Of a DNA stretch of 10,991 nt, positions 1-6,466 are shown one piece after another. The first letter of the stretch is position 1. The number at the start of each line of letters is the position of its first letter. Where the stretch lies: the NCBI GenBank assembly GCA_007124105.1, contig SLFT01000506.1, forward strand, positions 1 to 10,991. Reading direction: 5' to 3'. The notes below the pieces were generated by a model, which saw nothing but the letters and a program-made list of their open reading frames with translations, did no database searches and was not told where the DNA came from. The DNA comes from Candidatus Hydrogenedentota bacterium. Lineage in GTDB: Bacteria > Hydrogenedentota > Hydrogenedentia > Hydrogenedentales > CAITNO01. A program made the position numbers and the translations under genes.

Positions 1-1
1 A

Positions 2-271
2 ATTCAGATTCTTACCAATGCCCGGCAGCAAATAATGGTGACGACACACAGCCCGTTGATCCTGAACTATCTGGACGATGAAACGGCACAGGAGAGCGTG
101 GTTTACCTGTATAAAACGGAAGAGGGCGCTACCAAGGCAATCAAGTTTTTTGATATACCCTACATCAAGAAAAAGCTGGAGGTTATGGGCCCGGGAGAAG
201 CGTTTGCGGACACCGACCTGATAAAACTGGCCAAGGAAATCAAGAACCTGCCACCAAAGGAGGCGGAGTAA
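2..271 (+). CDS. AAA-type (OLD/RecF-like) ATPase, C-terminal end only
   Basis: Open from the first complete codon of the window, so the start lies upstream; about 89 residues are visible. The segment IMVTTHSPLILNYL (visible residues about 12-25) is the characteristic strand and His switch (T-H-S-P) that follows Walker B in AAA_21/OLD/RecF-type ABC-like ATPases. The remaining roughly 60 residues are a charged helical tail. Walker A, the signature motif and Walker B lie outside the window. The gene ends at TAA 269-271. Its last codons contain AAAGGAGG (256-263), a strong ribosome-binding site for the next gene, whose ATG begins one base after the stop, so the two are almost certainly co-transcribed and translationally coupled. 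ATPases of this family next to a TOPRIM-type protein are commonly anti-phage systems (OLD-like, AbiL-like, PARIS-like pairs); that role is inferred. The ATPase family call is firm, the exact subfamily is not. Confidence 0.85.
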   Translation: MQILTNARQQIMVTTHSPLILNYLDDETAQESVVYLYKTEEGATKAIKFFDIPYIKKKLEVMGPGEAFADTDLIKLAKEIKNLPPKEAE

Positions 272-272
272 G

Positions 273-995
273 ATGTATTTTCTGTTCAGCGGCGAGGGTT
301 CCACCGATATGGGCACAGGGAAACACAATAACCGGATTTGTGAGGGGGATGATTATGAACCTGGTCCCATGGCCTTACTGATAGAGCAACTCGTTACAGC
401 AAAAAAACGTTCTTCCTCCGTACTGCAGGGACAATGTGGTTTTTTGCCCAAGACAGCTCTTGTGAAAAGAGCTAAGCCTAATAGGCCCGGCAAAAAGAAC
501 TTTATGCTGCCCGGAGCGAAAACAAAGAAAGATACGCGATATTTTTACAGTACTGCCTATTCGTTTGGTATCACGGCAATAGAGAAAAGCCAAACGCGTG
601 GGGAACAAGTTGTCGCAGTGCTCTTTCGAGACTCTGATGACCGAAAGTCCTCTGGCCGTAAAGAGTGGTCAGATAAATGGGATTCCATGATAAGAGGATT
701 TGCCGCTGCGAAATTTGATGCTGGCGTACCCATGCTGCCAAAGCCCATATCGGAAGCATGGCTGTTATGTGCCCTGAAGGAAAAGGGGCCTTATGATAAT
801 TGTGCTGCACTTGAGAGGCGTTCGCCAAGCCCCAAGGCAAAAAGGCCGTTGAAACAGGAATTGAATGATGTCTGTGGCGGCAACTCGTCCCGCAGTAATC
901 TTTGCGCCCTTGTCGAGCAAAAACGGGTAAGTGCGGACAATATTGACATGCCGAGTTTCAATGCGTTCAGGGAACGATTGCTTGAGGTAATATAA
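273..995 (+). CDS. TOPRIM/DUF4276-like protein, partner of the upstream ATPase (putative anti-phage effector)
   Basis: 240 residues, ATG with AAAGGAGG nine bases upstream. The N-terminus is a hydrophobic strand ending in SGEGSTD (Glu8, Asp12). A second strand, VVAVLFRDSDD, carries Asp120, Asp122 and Asp123, and is followed by PMLPKPISEAWLL with Glu161. This order (Glu after strand 1, DxD after a later strand, then a KPxxEAWLL helix) is what TOPRIM-like DUF4276/RloB/AbiLii-type proteins show, where the acidic residues bind metal for nucleic-acid cleavage. Residues 44-90 are an insert rich in Lys and Arg. No signal peptide or membrane segment is seen, so it is cytoplasmic. It is nearly fused to the ATPase gene, resembling a split OLD nuclease or AbiL/PARIS-like pair. 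Base composition looks more AT-rich than the genes to the right, consistent with horizontal transfer. The family assignment is by motif only; function as a defence nuclease is inferred. Confidence 0.6.
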   Translation: MYFLFSGEGSTDMGTGKHNNRICEGDDYEPGPMALLIEQLVTAKKRSSSVLQGQCGFLPKTALVKRAKPNRPGKKNFMLPGAKTKKDTRYFYSTAYSFGITAIEKSQTRGEQVVAVLFRDSDDRKSSGRKEWSDKWDSMIRGFAAAKFDAGVPMLPKPISEAWLLCALKEKGPYDNCAALERRSPSPKAKRPLKQELNDVCGGNSSRSNLCALVEQKRVSADNIDMPSFNAFRERLLEVI

Positions 996-1067
996 CAACA
1001 CCACCTGCGACGCATACGCATTTTCAGCAGTTCAACTAAATTATACACCAAAGTTCACAGGGGTCAA

Positions 1068-1090
1068 GCAGAAATATTTTTTATTTCTGC
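1068..1090. repeat. Perfect 9-bp inverted repeat (hairpin) downstream of the TOPRIM-like gene
   Basis: GCAGAAATA (1068-1076) and TATTTCTGC (1082-1090) are exact reverse complements around a five-T loop, 73 bp after the stop of the TOPRIM-like gene. There is no T-run after the stem in either direction, so it is not a textbook intrinsic terminator, although it could still stabilise or end the ATPase/TOPRIM transcript. The flanking GGGGTCAAGCAGAAAT resembles palindromic dispersed repeats I have seen in environmental bacterial genomes; that last point is from memory. Confidence 0.6.
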
Positions 1091-1173
1091 AGTAAAGTAT
1101 AGCGGCGTTTTGTGGTTACTGGTTATAATAAGTGTTTCTTGTGGCGCTTGTTGTTATAATAAAGTGCGCCAAA

Positions 1174-1210
1174 TTAACATAAGAGGCGGCGCAAGAAACC
1201 CTTGTGTTAA
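1174..1210. repeat. 10-bp inverted repeat with 17-nt loop
   Basis: TTAACATAAG (1174-1183) pairs with CTTGTGTTAA (1201-1210) with a single G-T wobble. The right end of the loop, GCAAGAAAC, is also the reverse complement of GTTTCTTG at 1134-1141, so two alternative hairpins are possible. It lies in the gene-free interval; no role can be assigned. It could be the edge of a decayed mobile element. Confidence 0.4.
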
Positions 1211-1555
1211 TGGACAATCATTGCATGCTTGAGGCTTGTTATTATGAGAGCGGGACATTGCGTACAGCAATCTGCTGGATATCCGGTTGTACAGCAGCAG
1301 TTTCCACACCGACCGCGTTGCTCGTCGAGGACCTCGGCTTGAGTCAACCGCGGATGCGCGCGCACCTGGCACAGCGGCATTTGTTGCTGCCCGGGGCGGA
1401 CACGGGCGGCGGAAGCGGTGAGCGCAGACAATTCGGACAGCACATCGAATACCACACCGGCTGACGGCAAAATGCTACATAAGGCGCCATGATTTGGCAA
1501 TATACGCATATAGGAAACAAGGGAAACGATAAGCCCAAACACATGCATAAACCCC

Positions 1556-1585
1556 TTGTAATACAGGGGTTTCCGATGATATACT
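1556..1585 (+). promoter_or_regulatory. Sigma70-type promoter for tRNA-Leu
   Basis: TTGTAA (1556-1561) and TATACT (1580-1585) are separated by 18 bp, and the -10 box ends eight bases before the first base of the tRNA acceptor stem, so transcription would start almost at the mature 5' end. The -35 box lies in the loop of a hairpin formed by AAACCCCT (1549-1556) and AGGGGTTT (1565-1572). Confidence 0.5.
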
Positions 1586-1593
1586 TACTATGT

Positions 1594-1680
1594 GGGCGAG
1601 TGGTGGAATAGGCATACACGACGGACTTAAAATCCGTTCCCTGAAAAGGGATGCGGGTTCGATTCCCGCCTCGCCCACCA
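1594..1680 (+). tRNA. tRNA-Leu (anticodon TAA), CCA encoded
   Basis: A complete 87-nt class II tRNA. The acceptor stem GGGCGAG (1594-1600) pairs exactly with CTCGCCC (1670-1676), followed by discriminator A1677 and an encoded CCA (1678-1680). The anticodon stem ACGGA/TCCGT encloses loop CTTAAAA with anticodon TAA at 1628-1630, which reads the UUA leucine codon. The long variable arm TCCCTGAAAAGGGA is typical of tRNA-Leu. The T arm is GCGGG-TTCGATT-CCCGC. No base mismatches are seen in these stems. No second copy of its 3' end is visible in the window, so there is no attL/attR pair here. Confidence 0.97.
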
Positions 1681-1756
1681 TCCTGATATTGCCGTGTTTA
1701 TTGGGCTTTTTGTGTGTTTTTCCCGCATCCGGCGCAGCATCGCTCCCACTGCTTAT

Positions 1757-1779
1757 AGTGCAGGAAACTGCATTTTTTT
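1757..1779 (+). terminator. Intrinsic terminator downstream of tRNA-Leu
   Basis: A seven-pair stem (AGTGCAG, 1757-1763, with CTGCATT, 1768-1774; one G-T wobble) closes on a GAAA tetraloop and runs into seven consecutive T (1773-1779). It lies 77 bp after the tRNA CCA and is oriented to end the tRNA transcript. Confidence 0.5.
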
Positions 1780-1902
1780 GCACCGAAGTGCGGACAAGAG
1801 GTGGGCGCACCGTTATCTGCAGAGTGATCGACGCCCCTGCAACTGCTATTGGATTAAACGCCGTGGAAATCAAGAGATGCGCGTCAATGTAGATGCGGCA
1901 TC

Positions 1903-1947
1903 CGTCCATCCCGTCAATATGGTCAATATGGTCAATCCGGTCCATTG
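1903..1947. repeat. 9-bp tandem repeat (five units of the GGTCAATAT type)
   Basis: Five consecutive 9-mers: CGTCCATCC, CGTCAATAT, GGTCAATAT, GGTCAATCC, GGTCCATTG. Units 2 and 3 are nearly identical; the outer ones diverge. Being a multiple of three it stays open in most frames (reverse-strand reading gives an Ile-Asp repeat), but no gene is apparent. It sits just upstream of the broken Avd-like gene. Confidence 0.65.
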
Positions 1948-1992
1948 GGGGCGGCGCCGCCTGTTTAATCCAACAACAGGAATTGCCCCACC

Positions 1993-2292
1993 ATGACGCA
2001 ACAATACGCACCCCAACGCCTTCAGTTTCGCTGTTGCTGACCACGGACAAGTTTCCGAAGAAGGTGCGGTTTTACCCTGTCGAACCGCATTGACACGCTT
2101 GCGCTGGATTTTGTGGAGCATCTGGTTGAAGCCCCGTACACCCGGGACAGGAAAATGCCGATTCACAAAGCAAACCTGATATTGGACAAACTTCGCATCC
2201 TGCTTCGGCTTTCCCATACAATGGCGTTTCTGCCGCACAAACAGTATGAACACGCCAGCCGCAAGATAGACGAGGTGGGCCGCATGCTTGGC
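1993..2292 (+). pseudogene. Avd-like four-helix-bundle protein, frameshifted and C-terminally truncated
   Basis: From about 2074 the translation reads TLSNRIDTLALDFVEHLVEA, then a Arg/Lys-rich turn, then ILDKLRILLRLSHTMAFLP and HKQYEHASRKIDEVGRMLG. This order (LxxRIxxxALDxxExLVEA, LxKLRxLLRLxH, KQYEHAxxxxDExGRMLG) is diagnostic of the Avd family, the pentameric accessory protein of diversity-generating retroelements and its standalone relatives. The expected preceding segment TDKFPKKVRF is present in another frame (2040-2072); the two join if one T is removed from the TTTT run at 2070-2073. Upstream, an ATG at 1993 with AGGAA at 1978-1982 opens a short frame, MTQQYAPQRLQFR, that would join the middle segment through a second, compensating shift near 2030. 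Homology stops at GRMLG, where GGW and a tail are usual, 26 bp before the ppk stop. No reverse transcriptase or template/variable repeat is seen. A sequencing error in TTTT is an alternative for one shift. Family call strong; exact ends uncertain. Confidence 0.7.
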
Positions 2293-2317
2293 GCCACACA
2301 TCTGGCGGGATATGCGG

Positions 2318-4318
2318 TCATGGTTTCTTTTGTTGCAGCTGTTGAAAATAGGCGTGGGTTTCGTACTGCGCGCGATGTGCGCCGGCGCCGCCCAGTACGT
2401 ATTTGTTGGATTGCAGACGGTCCAGGCGGCGCGCCTTGCAGTTGTCTTTAATCTGTAGCTGCACCATGTTGAGCACCTGACGACGGAGCAGCGCGTCCAA
2501 CACGGGAAAGGTCGCCTCCACGCGCCAGTCCAGGTTGCGCTCCATCAGGTCCGCCGAACTCAGGTATACGGCGGCGTGTTCGCCTTTACCGAATACGTAA
2601 ATGCGCTGATGTTCGAGAAAGCGGTCCAGGATACTGATGGCCTTGATGTTCTTATGCGGCGTAACCGCGTAGGTGGTGCGTACAATAAGATGGATGCGCA
2701 CGCCGGCGTCGGCGGCATCGCGCAACCGGCGCATCATGGTGGCATCGGTGAGATGGTTCGCCTTGATGAGGATATAGCCGTTGACCCCTTTTTCTTTTTC
2801 AAGGGTTATACGCTTGTACAGTTCCTTGCGCGTATTAAAAGGCGATACCAGCAACCGCTTGAATGTGGGTTTCGGGAGCGCGCGGTTCTTGTCAATGCCC
2901 TCGAAATAATCAAAAACCGCGGCCACGTCGCGGGCAATCTTTCCATGGCTTGTAAACAGGATGCTGTCCACATAGAGACGCGCCGTGGTCTCGTTGAGGT
3001 TGCCGGTGGACAGCCCTGCGTAACAGTCGCCGGCCCGTTCGATTAGCAACAGTTTGGAATGTATCTTCATGGACGGTATCCCGAACAATACGGTGGCGCC
3101 CACTTCACGCAACCGTTCACTGTTGCTGATGTTGCGTTGTTCGTCGAACCGAGCCTGCAGCTCGACCACGGCCACAACGCGCTTGCCGTTATTGGCGGCA
3201 TTGAGCAGCGCATTGACCACCTGTGAACGGTTCGCCACGCGGTACAGGGTGATCTTGATAGCGCTCACCAGCGGGTCAATGGCCGCTTCGCGCAACAGGC
3301 GAATCACATGGTCGAAAGACTGATAGGGATAGGTAATGAGCAGGTCTTGTTGCTTGATAATGTCCAACATCGGCTTGCGCTCTGCGCCCGCCAGTATGGG
3401 ATGCGCATTGGGCTCCATCACGTCAAAGAGCAGGTCGGGCCGCTTGGCGGGGAAGCGCATCAGGTCTTTCATGTTGTGGTAGCGTCCGCCGCCAATAGCG
3501 GGGTCGGACTTGCTCAGCCGCAGGCCCTTCTTCAGTAGATACAGCAATTCGGACGGCATCTCGCTGTCATATACAAAACGCGTGGGCCTGCCGCCCTTGC
3601 GCTGACGCAGCACCTTCTCCATCTTGCGCACATACCCCTCGGAAAAGTCGTTGTCAATATCGAGTTCGGCGTCTCGGGATATCTTGAATTCATAGGCGGC
3701 GACGGCGTCGTAGTTAAAGATATAAAATATGTCGTTCAACGAATAACGTATTACGTCGTCAATGTACATGATGTGCCCGTTGGGCAGTTCCAGAAAACGG
3801 GGCAGGTCGCCGGGCAGTTCCAGCAGCGCGTAAGGGAAATCGCTGCCGCGCATCAGCACCGCAAAATACAAAGCGCCGTCCGTAAGCTGGGGAAACGGAA
3901 ATCCGGCGCGCAGAATAATGGGCACCAGGCTCGGCAGTACCGTGTCCCGAAAATAGGAACGCACCCAGTCGCGAATGGAATCGTGCTGTTTCGCCAGCGC
4001 CTTTTCGGTAATGAGGCGGATGCCTTCGCGACCAAGCAGTTCGATAATCTCTCGATACGCCGCCTGAAAGCGGTCGTCCAAGGCATGGGCCTTCCTGTTA
4101 ATGGTGGCGAGCACATCAACCAGCGGCTTTTTCCCCAACTCGATGCGCCGCTGCACACTGGCAACGCGCACCTTGAAAAATTCGTCCATGTTCGAAGAAA
4201 AAATGCCCAGGAATTTCACGCGTTCCATTAACGGATTGCGGATGTCCTCCGCTTCCTGCAGAACGCGTTCATTAAAAGAGAGCGTGGATATTTCTCGTAT
4301 TTGGGAATGGTTCTTCAT
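2318..4318 (-). CDS. ppk1: Polyphosphate kinase 1 (PPK1)
   Basis: 666 residues, close to the usual 680-700. PPK1 reversibly transfers the gamma-phosphate of ATP to polyphosphate, usually at the inner membrane. The N-domain begins at residue 9 with EISTLSFNERVLQEA and continues NPLMERVKFLGIFSSNMDEFF. The first PLD-like domain shows YPYQSFDHVIRLLREAA, AIKITLYR and VVELQARFDEQRNI, then IHSK with His420, which matches the phosphorylated His435 of the E. coli enzyme, and STGNLNE. The second has LIKANHLTD, RFLEH with His570 (His592 equivalent), YLSSADLMERNLDWRVE. Two departures: the usual ELSWL has Thr12 in place of Trp, and the loop normally reading roughly RGxCxLxPGxxGLSENI is shortened to RTTYAVTPHKNI (about five residues fewer). 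Start supported by AAGG seven bases upstream. Convergent with the Avd-like remnant and divergent from the Gfo/Idh gene. Identification is secure. Confidence 0.97.
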   Translation of the reverse strand: MKNHSQIREISTLSFNERVLQEAEDIRNPLMERVKFLGIFSSNMDEFFKVRVASVQRRIELGKKPLVDVLATINRKAHALDDRFQAAYREIIELLGREGIRLITEKALAKQHDSIRDWVRSYFRDTVLPSLVPIILRAGFPFPQLTDGALYFAVLMRGSDFPYALLELPGDLPRFLELPNGHIMYIDDVIRYSLNDIFYIFNYDAVAAYEFKISRDAELDIDNDFSEGYVRKMEKVLRQRKGGRPTRFVYDSEMPSELLYLLKKGLRLSKSDPAIGGGRYHNMKDLMRFPAKRPDLLFDVMEPNAHPILAGAERKPMLDIIKQQDLLITYPYQSFDHVIRLLREAAIDPLVSAIKITLYRVANRSQVVNALLNAANNGKRVVAVVELQARFDEQRNISNSERLREVGATVLFGIPSMKIHSKLLLIERAGDCYAGLSTGNLNETTARLYVDSILFTSHGKIARDVAAVFDYFEGIDKNRALPKPTFKRLLVSPFNTRKELYKRITLEKEKGVNGYILIKANHLTDATMMRRLRDAADAGVRIHLIVRTTYAVTPHKNIKAISILDRFLEHQRIYVFGKGEHAAVYLSSADLMERNLDWRVEATFPVLDALLRRQVLNMVQLQIKDNCKARRLDRLQSNKYVLGGAGAHRAQYETHAYFQQLQQKKP

Positions 4319-4792
4319 AAACCAACCTTATCATGCGATTGCCTTGGCGTTAGCGCCCTTTGTCACTATACACTATTGCTCCAGCACTCTCATAAAAACA
4401 CCTTGTTCGTTTTTCGCCCTCGGGACGTTACGGTATGTTGTTCATGCTTCAGTATGCCAGGGCACTACACAAACCAGAGCGGCACTAGGCGCAAGTCAAC
4501 GCGCTTGGGTGTGAGCGCCATGCATGATGCCCATTTCTCCGGGTTGTGTGCGACGGCCGCATCAAGCGTTCTTTACACCTGGCGCGTTTCGCAACAGTCC
4601 TGCAAGGGCATACCCGCGCGATATGGTATAATCCAAGCGCGCACTATTTGCCAGTGCCTTTACCACCGTTTTGCGGTGTGGGCTTCATTTCGATTTCGCC
4701 TGCCTGCAAATCGGCGCCAATGGGACTGTCGTTTATAAGGCTTTCAGCCTCCACCATAAACAATGAAGCATACAGAAGCGGGAGATACGATC
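4319..4792. other. Divergent intergenic region between ppk1 and the Gfo/Idh gene
   Basis: 474 bp without a convincing gene; it must carry both promoters. On the ppk1 side, GGCGTTAGCGCC (4346-4357) is an imperfect 12-bp palindrome about 30 bp before the ppk1 start, and TATAGT can be read on the minus strand (4365-4370) without a good -35 box. On the other side there is an extended -10 element (4624-4632). An in-frame ATG at 4763 exists for the right-hand gene but has no ribosome-binding site. Confidence 0.5.
4624..4632 (+). promoter_or_regulatory. Extended -10 promoter element upstream of the Gfo/Idh gene
   Basis: TGGTATAAT is a perfect extended -10 (TGnTATAAT). No clear -35 hexamer is visible, which is tolerated with an extended -10. 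It would start transcription near 4639 and leave a leader of roughly 150 nt before the ATG at 4793. Confidence 0.4.
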
Positions 4793-6073
4793 ATGCCGGA
4801 TAACCCTGTAACGGAACACACCACCACGCGTCGGACATTTATGGGACAGGCGGCCGCATTGGGTGTGGGCGCGCTGGCCGCCGGCGCATTGCCCGCGCGC
4901 GCGGCGGACGTCGCCCCGTTGCGGGTCGGACTGATAGGGTGCGGGCGTCGCGGTACGGGCGCCGCAAATGATTGCATGAAGGCCTCCGAGAACGTAACCA
5001 TCAGCGCGGCAGGCGATTTGTTTCCGGACGCGCTGGAAGCGGGGCTCGAAAAGTTGCGTCGTCTTGGCGACCGCTTTACGGCCGCCCCGGAAAGCTGCTT
5101 TTCCGGCTGGGACGCTTATCAACGGGTAATTGACAGCGATGTGGATGTGGTGCTGCTCTGCGAACCACCCGGATTCAGGCCGCTGACGCTGCGCGCCGCC
5201 GTGGAAGCGGGCAAGCATGTATTCATGGAGAAGCCGGCGGCAGTGGACCCCGCGGGTGTGCGTTCCGTGCTCGAATCAGCGCGCATGGCCGAAGAAAAGG
5301 GGCTGTCCATTGTGGCGGGTACGCAACGACGGCATCAGCCGTGCTACCGCGATATTGTTCAGCGCATCCACGACGGCGCTATCGGCGATATTGTGAGCGC
5401 CGCCTGTTACTGGATAGGCGATTACGATTACTACCCCGCCGTGCCGCGCCAGGCCGACTGGTCCGATATGGAATGGCAGATTCGCAATTGGAACTATTTC
5501 ACGTGGTTATCCGGCGACCATATTGTGGAGCAGCACTTGCACAATATTGACGTGATTAATTGGGTTCTGGGCGCGCATCCCATCAAGGCGGTGGGCATGG
5601 GCGGACGCGCACAGCGGACCGGCCCCGAGTATGGCCACATCTACGACCATTTTTCTGTTGAATTCGAGTACCCCGGCGACATCCGCGTACAAAGCCTGTG
5701 CCGTCAGAACAAGGACACCTATCGGCGTGTCGGTGAATATATTGTGGGCACAAAGGGCGCTTCAGACGCAGCGCGAAACATCACCGGCACCGAGCAGTAT
5801 CAGTTCCAGGGACAAGACGCCAACCCATATCAACAAGAACATGCCAACCTGATTGCCGCCATCCGCGCCGGTGAACCCCTGAACGAAGGACGCGCCCTGG
5901 CGGAAAGTACGCTGGCTGCTGTCATGGGGCGCATGTCGGCCTATACCGGACAGGAGGTCGCGTGGGACTGGGCGCTCAATGAGTCCCAACTAGACCTCAC
6001 CCCGCCAGCCTGGAAGATGGGGCCCCTGCCCGTGCCGCCAGTGGCGGTTCCGGGAATTGACGGGCTTGTCTAA
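4793..6073 (+). CDS. Tat-exported Gfo/Idh/MocA family oxidoreductase
   Basis: 426 residues. The N-terminus is a twin-arginine signal (TTRRTFMGQAAALGVGALAA, Arg13-Arg14, ending at ALPARA), so the protein is exported folded with its nucleotide. Next is a Rossmann fold, RVGLIGCGRRG (glycine motif at about 49-54), then AVEAGKHVFMEKP with the conserved EKP at 146-148, and the alpha/beta Gfo C-terminal domain containing GDHIVEQHLHNIDVINWVLG, whose His250 and Asp253 fit the family's active-site helix. These enzymes use a tightly bound NAD(P) to oxidise, reduce or hydrolyse sugars and polyols; the substrate cannot be told from sequence. Exported paralogues are very common in Planctomycetes-type bacteria. 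The start at 4793 has GGGAG eight bases upstream; the ATG at 4763 has none and would put ten extra residues before the signal. No operon partner. Confidence 0.92.
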   Translation: MPDNPVTEHTTTRRTFMGQAAALGVGALAAGALPARAADVAPLRVGLIGCGRRGTGAANDCMKASENVTISAAGDLFPDALEAGLEKLRRLGDRFTAAPESCFSGWDAYQRVIDSDVDVVLLCEPPGFRPLTLRAAVEAGKHVFMEKPAAVDPAGVRSVLESARMAEEKGLSIVAGTQRRHQPCYRDIVQRIHDGAIGDIVSAACYWIGDYDYYPAVPRQADWSDMEWQIRNWNYFTWLSGDHIVEQHLHNIDVINWVLGAHPIKAVGMGGRAQRTGPEYGHIYDHFSVEFEYPGDIRVQSLCRQNKDTYRRVGEYIVGTKGASDAARNITGTEQYQFQGQDANPYQQEHANLIAAIRAGEPLNEGRALAESTLAAVMGRMSAYTGQEVAWDWALNESQLDLTPPAWKMGPLPVPPVAVPGIDGLV

Positions 6074-6123
6074 GGCGGGCCATGCCCGCAACCCAGATTA
6101 TTTGTATAGCTGGAGTCAACCAT

Positions 6124-6196
6124 CGTCATTGCGAGGAATGAATCTCTTCATTTCGCAGGCCCTCCTGTAATTCCAGATTCGTTCCTCGCAATGACG
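6124..6196. repeat. Long inverted repeat (22-bp arms), CGTCATTGCGAGGAA family
   Basis: The arm 6124-6145, beginning CGTCATTGCGAGGAA, pairs over all 22 bases with 6175-6196, ending TTCCTCGCAATGACG, with a single G-T wobble and a 29-nt loop. It lies 50 bp after the stop of the Gfo/Idh gene. Dispersed repeats with this core occur in many bacterial genomes (recalled, not searched). It may act as a MITE- or REP-like element and could also stabilise or end the upstream transcript; there is no T-run. Confidence 0.8.
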
Positions 6197-6438
6197 GAAG
6201 TGGCAGCGCTATTGTCCATTCGACTTCTTTGTGTTAATGATAGAAGACGACCGATAACGCACTAAACTACGGAATACCTGGACGCAGTACCATTTGCGAG
6301 CCATGAATAGCATCACGCCCGCATCAGCGGTTGGAATGGCTGCGCTGCAATGCAACATCGGCCCGGGCATCTACATGATCACCATTGTTGGGCAAGAACA
6401 GGCCTTCACCGAATGACATCCGACTGTTCGCTCCAAAT
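6197..6438. other. Non-coding interval with one weak short open frame
   Basis: About 240 bp with no convincing gene. A 37-codon frame from ATG 6303 to TGA 6416 reads MNSITPASAVGMAALQCNI and then GPGIYMITIVGQEQAFTE. Its last part resembles the final beta-strands (PxGIYxxxIxxG) of C-terminal sorting or beta-sandwich domains, so it might be a remnant of a surface protein. There is no good ribosome-binding site and I do not call it a gene. Confidence 0.35.
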
Positions 6439-6466
6439 GAATACAGTGGTCAGAATACAGTGGTCA
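6439..6466. repeat. 14-bp direct tandem duplication upstream of the peroxidase promoter
   Basis: GAATACAGTGGTCA occurs twice back to back (6439-6452 and 6453-6466), without mismatch. The second copy ends inside the inverted repeat that overlaps the -35 box of the downstream gene, so the duplication could be a pair of regulator sites or simple slippage. Confidence 0.75.

Larger units (their letters stand above)
996..1555. other. Gene-poor interval between the ATPase/TOPRIM pair and tRNA-Leu
   Basis: About 560 bp in which I find no convincing gene. The left half is AT-rich and holds a perfect hairpin (1068-1090), a direct repeat of TTATAATAA followed by GTG (1123-1134 and 1154-1166), and a second hairpin (1174-1210). 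From about 1240 to 1470 the composition becomes clearly GC-rich and several frames stay open on both strands, but none of the translations resembles a protein family I recognise. It may be decayed coding sequence. Confidence 0.5.

Noticed and set aside
1204..1464. 86-codon open frame upstream of the tRNA, and a longer frame on the opposite strand (1207-1548)
   Set aside because: Neither has a ribosome-binding site or a recognisable motif; they mutually overlap in a GC-rich block where open frames arise by chance.
1590..1680. tRNA-Leu as an integration (att) site for the ATPase/TOPRIM genes
   Set aside because: The defence genes lie 5' of the tRNA rather than at its 3' end, no duplicate of the tRNA 3' end is visible, and there is no integrase in the window.
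1475..2050. 191-codon minus-strand open frame
   Set aside because: It runs through the complete tRNA-Leu gene and the tandem repeat, and the translation is low-complexity there; it cannot be a real gene.
2113..2451. Intact 112-residue Avd-like gene starting at GTG 2113
   Set aside because: This start removes the conserved first helix, which is present upstream in part in another frame, and the 3' part runs 134 bp into ppk1 without family similarity, so it is better described as a broken gene.
2576..4231. Several plus-strand open frames opposite ppk1
   Set aside because: They are antisense shadows of a clearly identified, well-conserved gene.
6303..6416. 37-codon frame with a GIYxxxIxG-like end
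   Set aside because: Too short, no ribosome-binding site, and only a faint resemblance to beta-sandwich C-termini.
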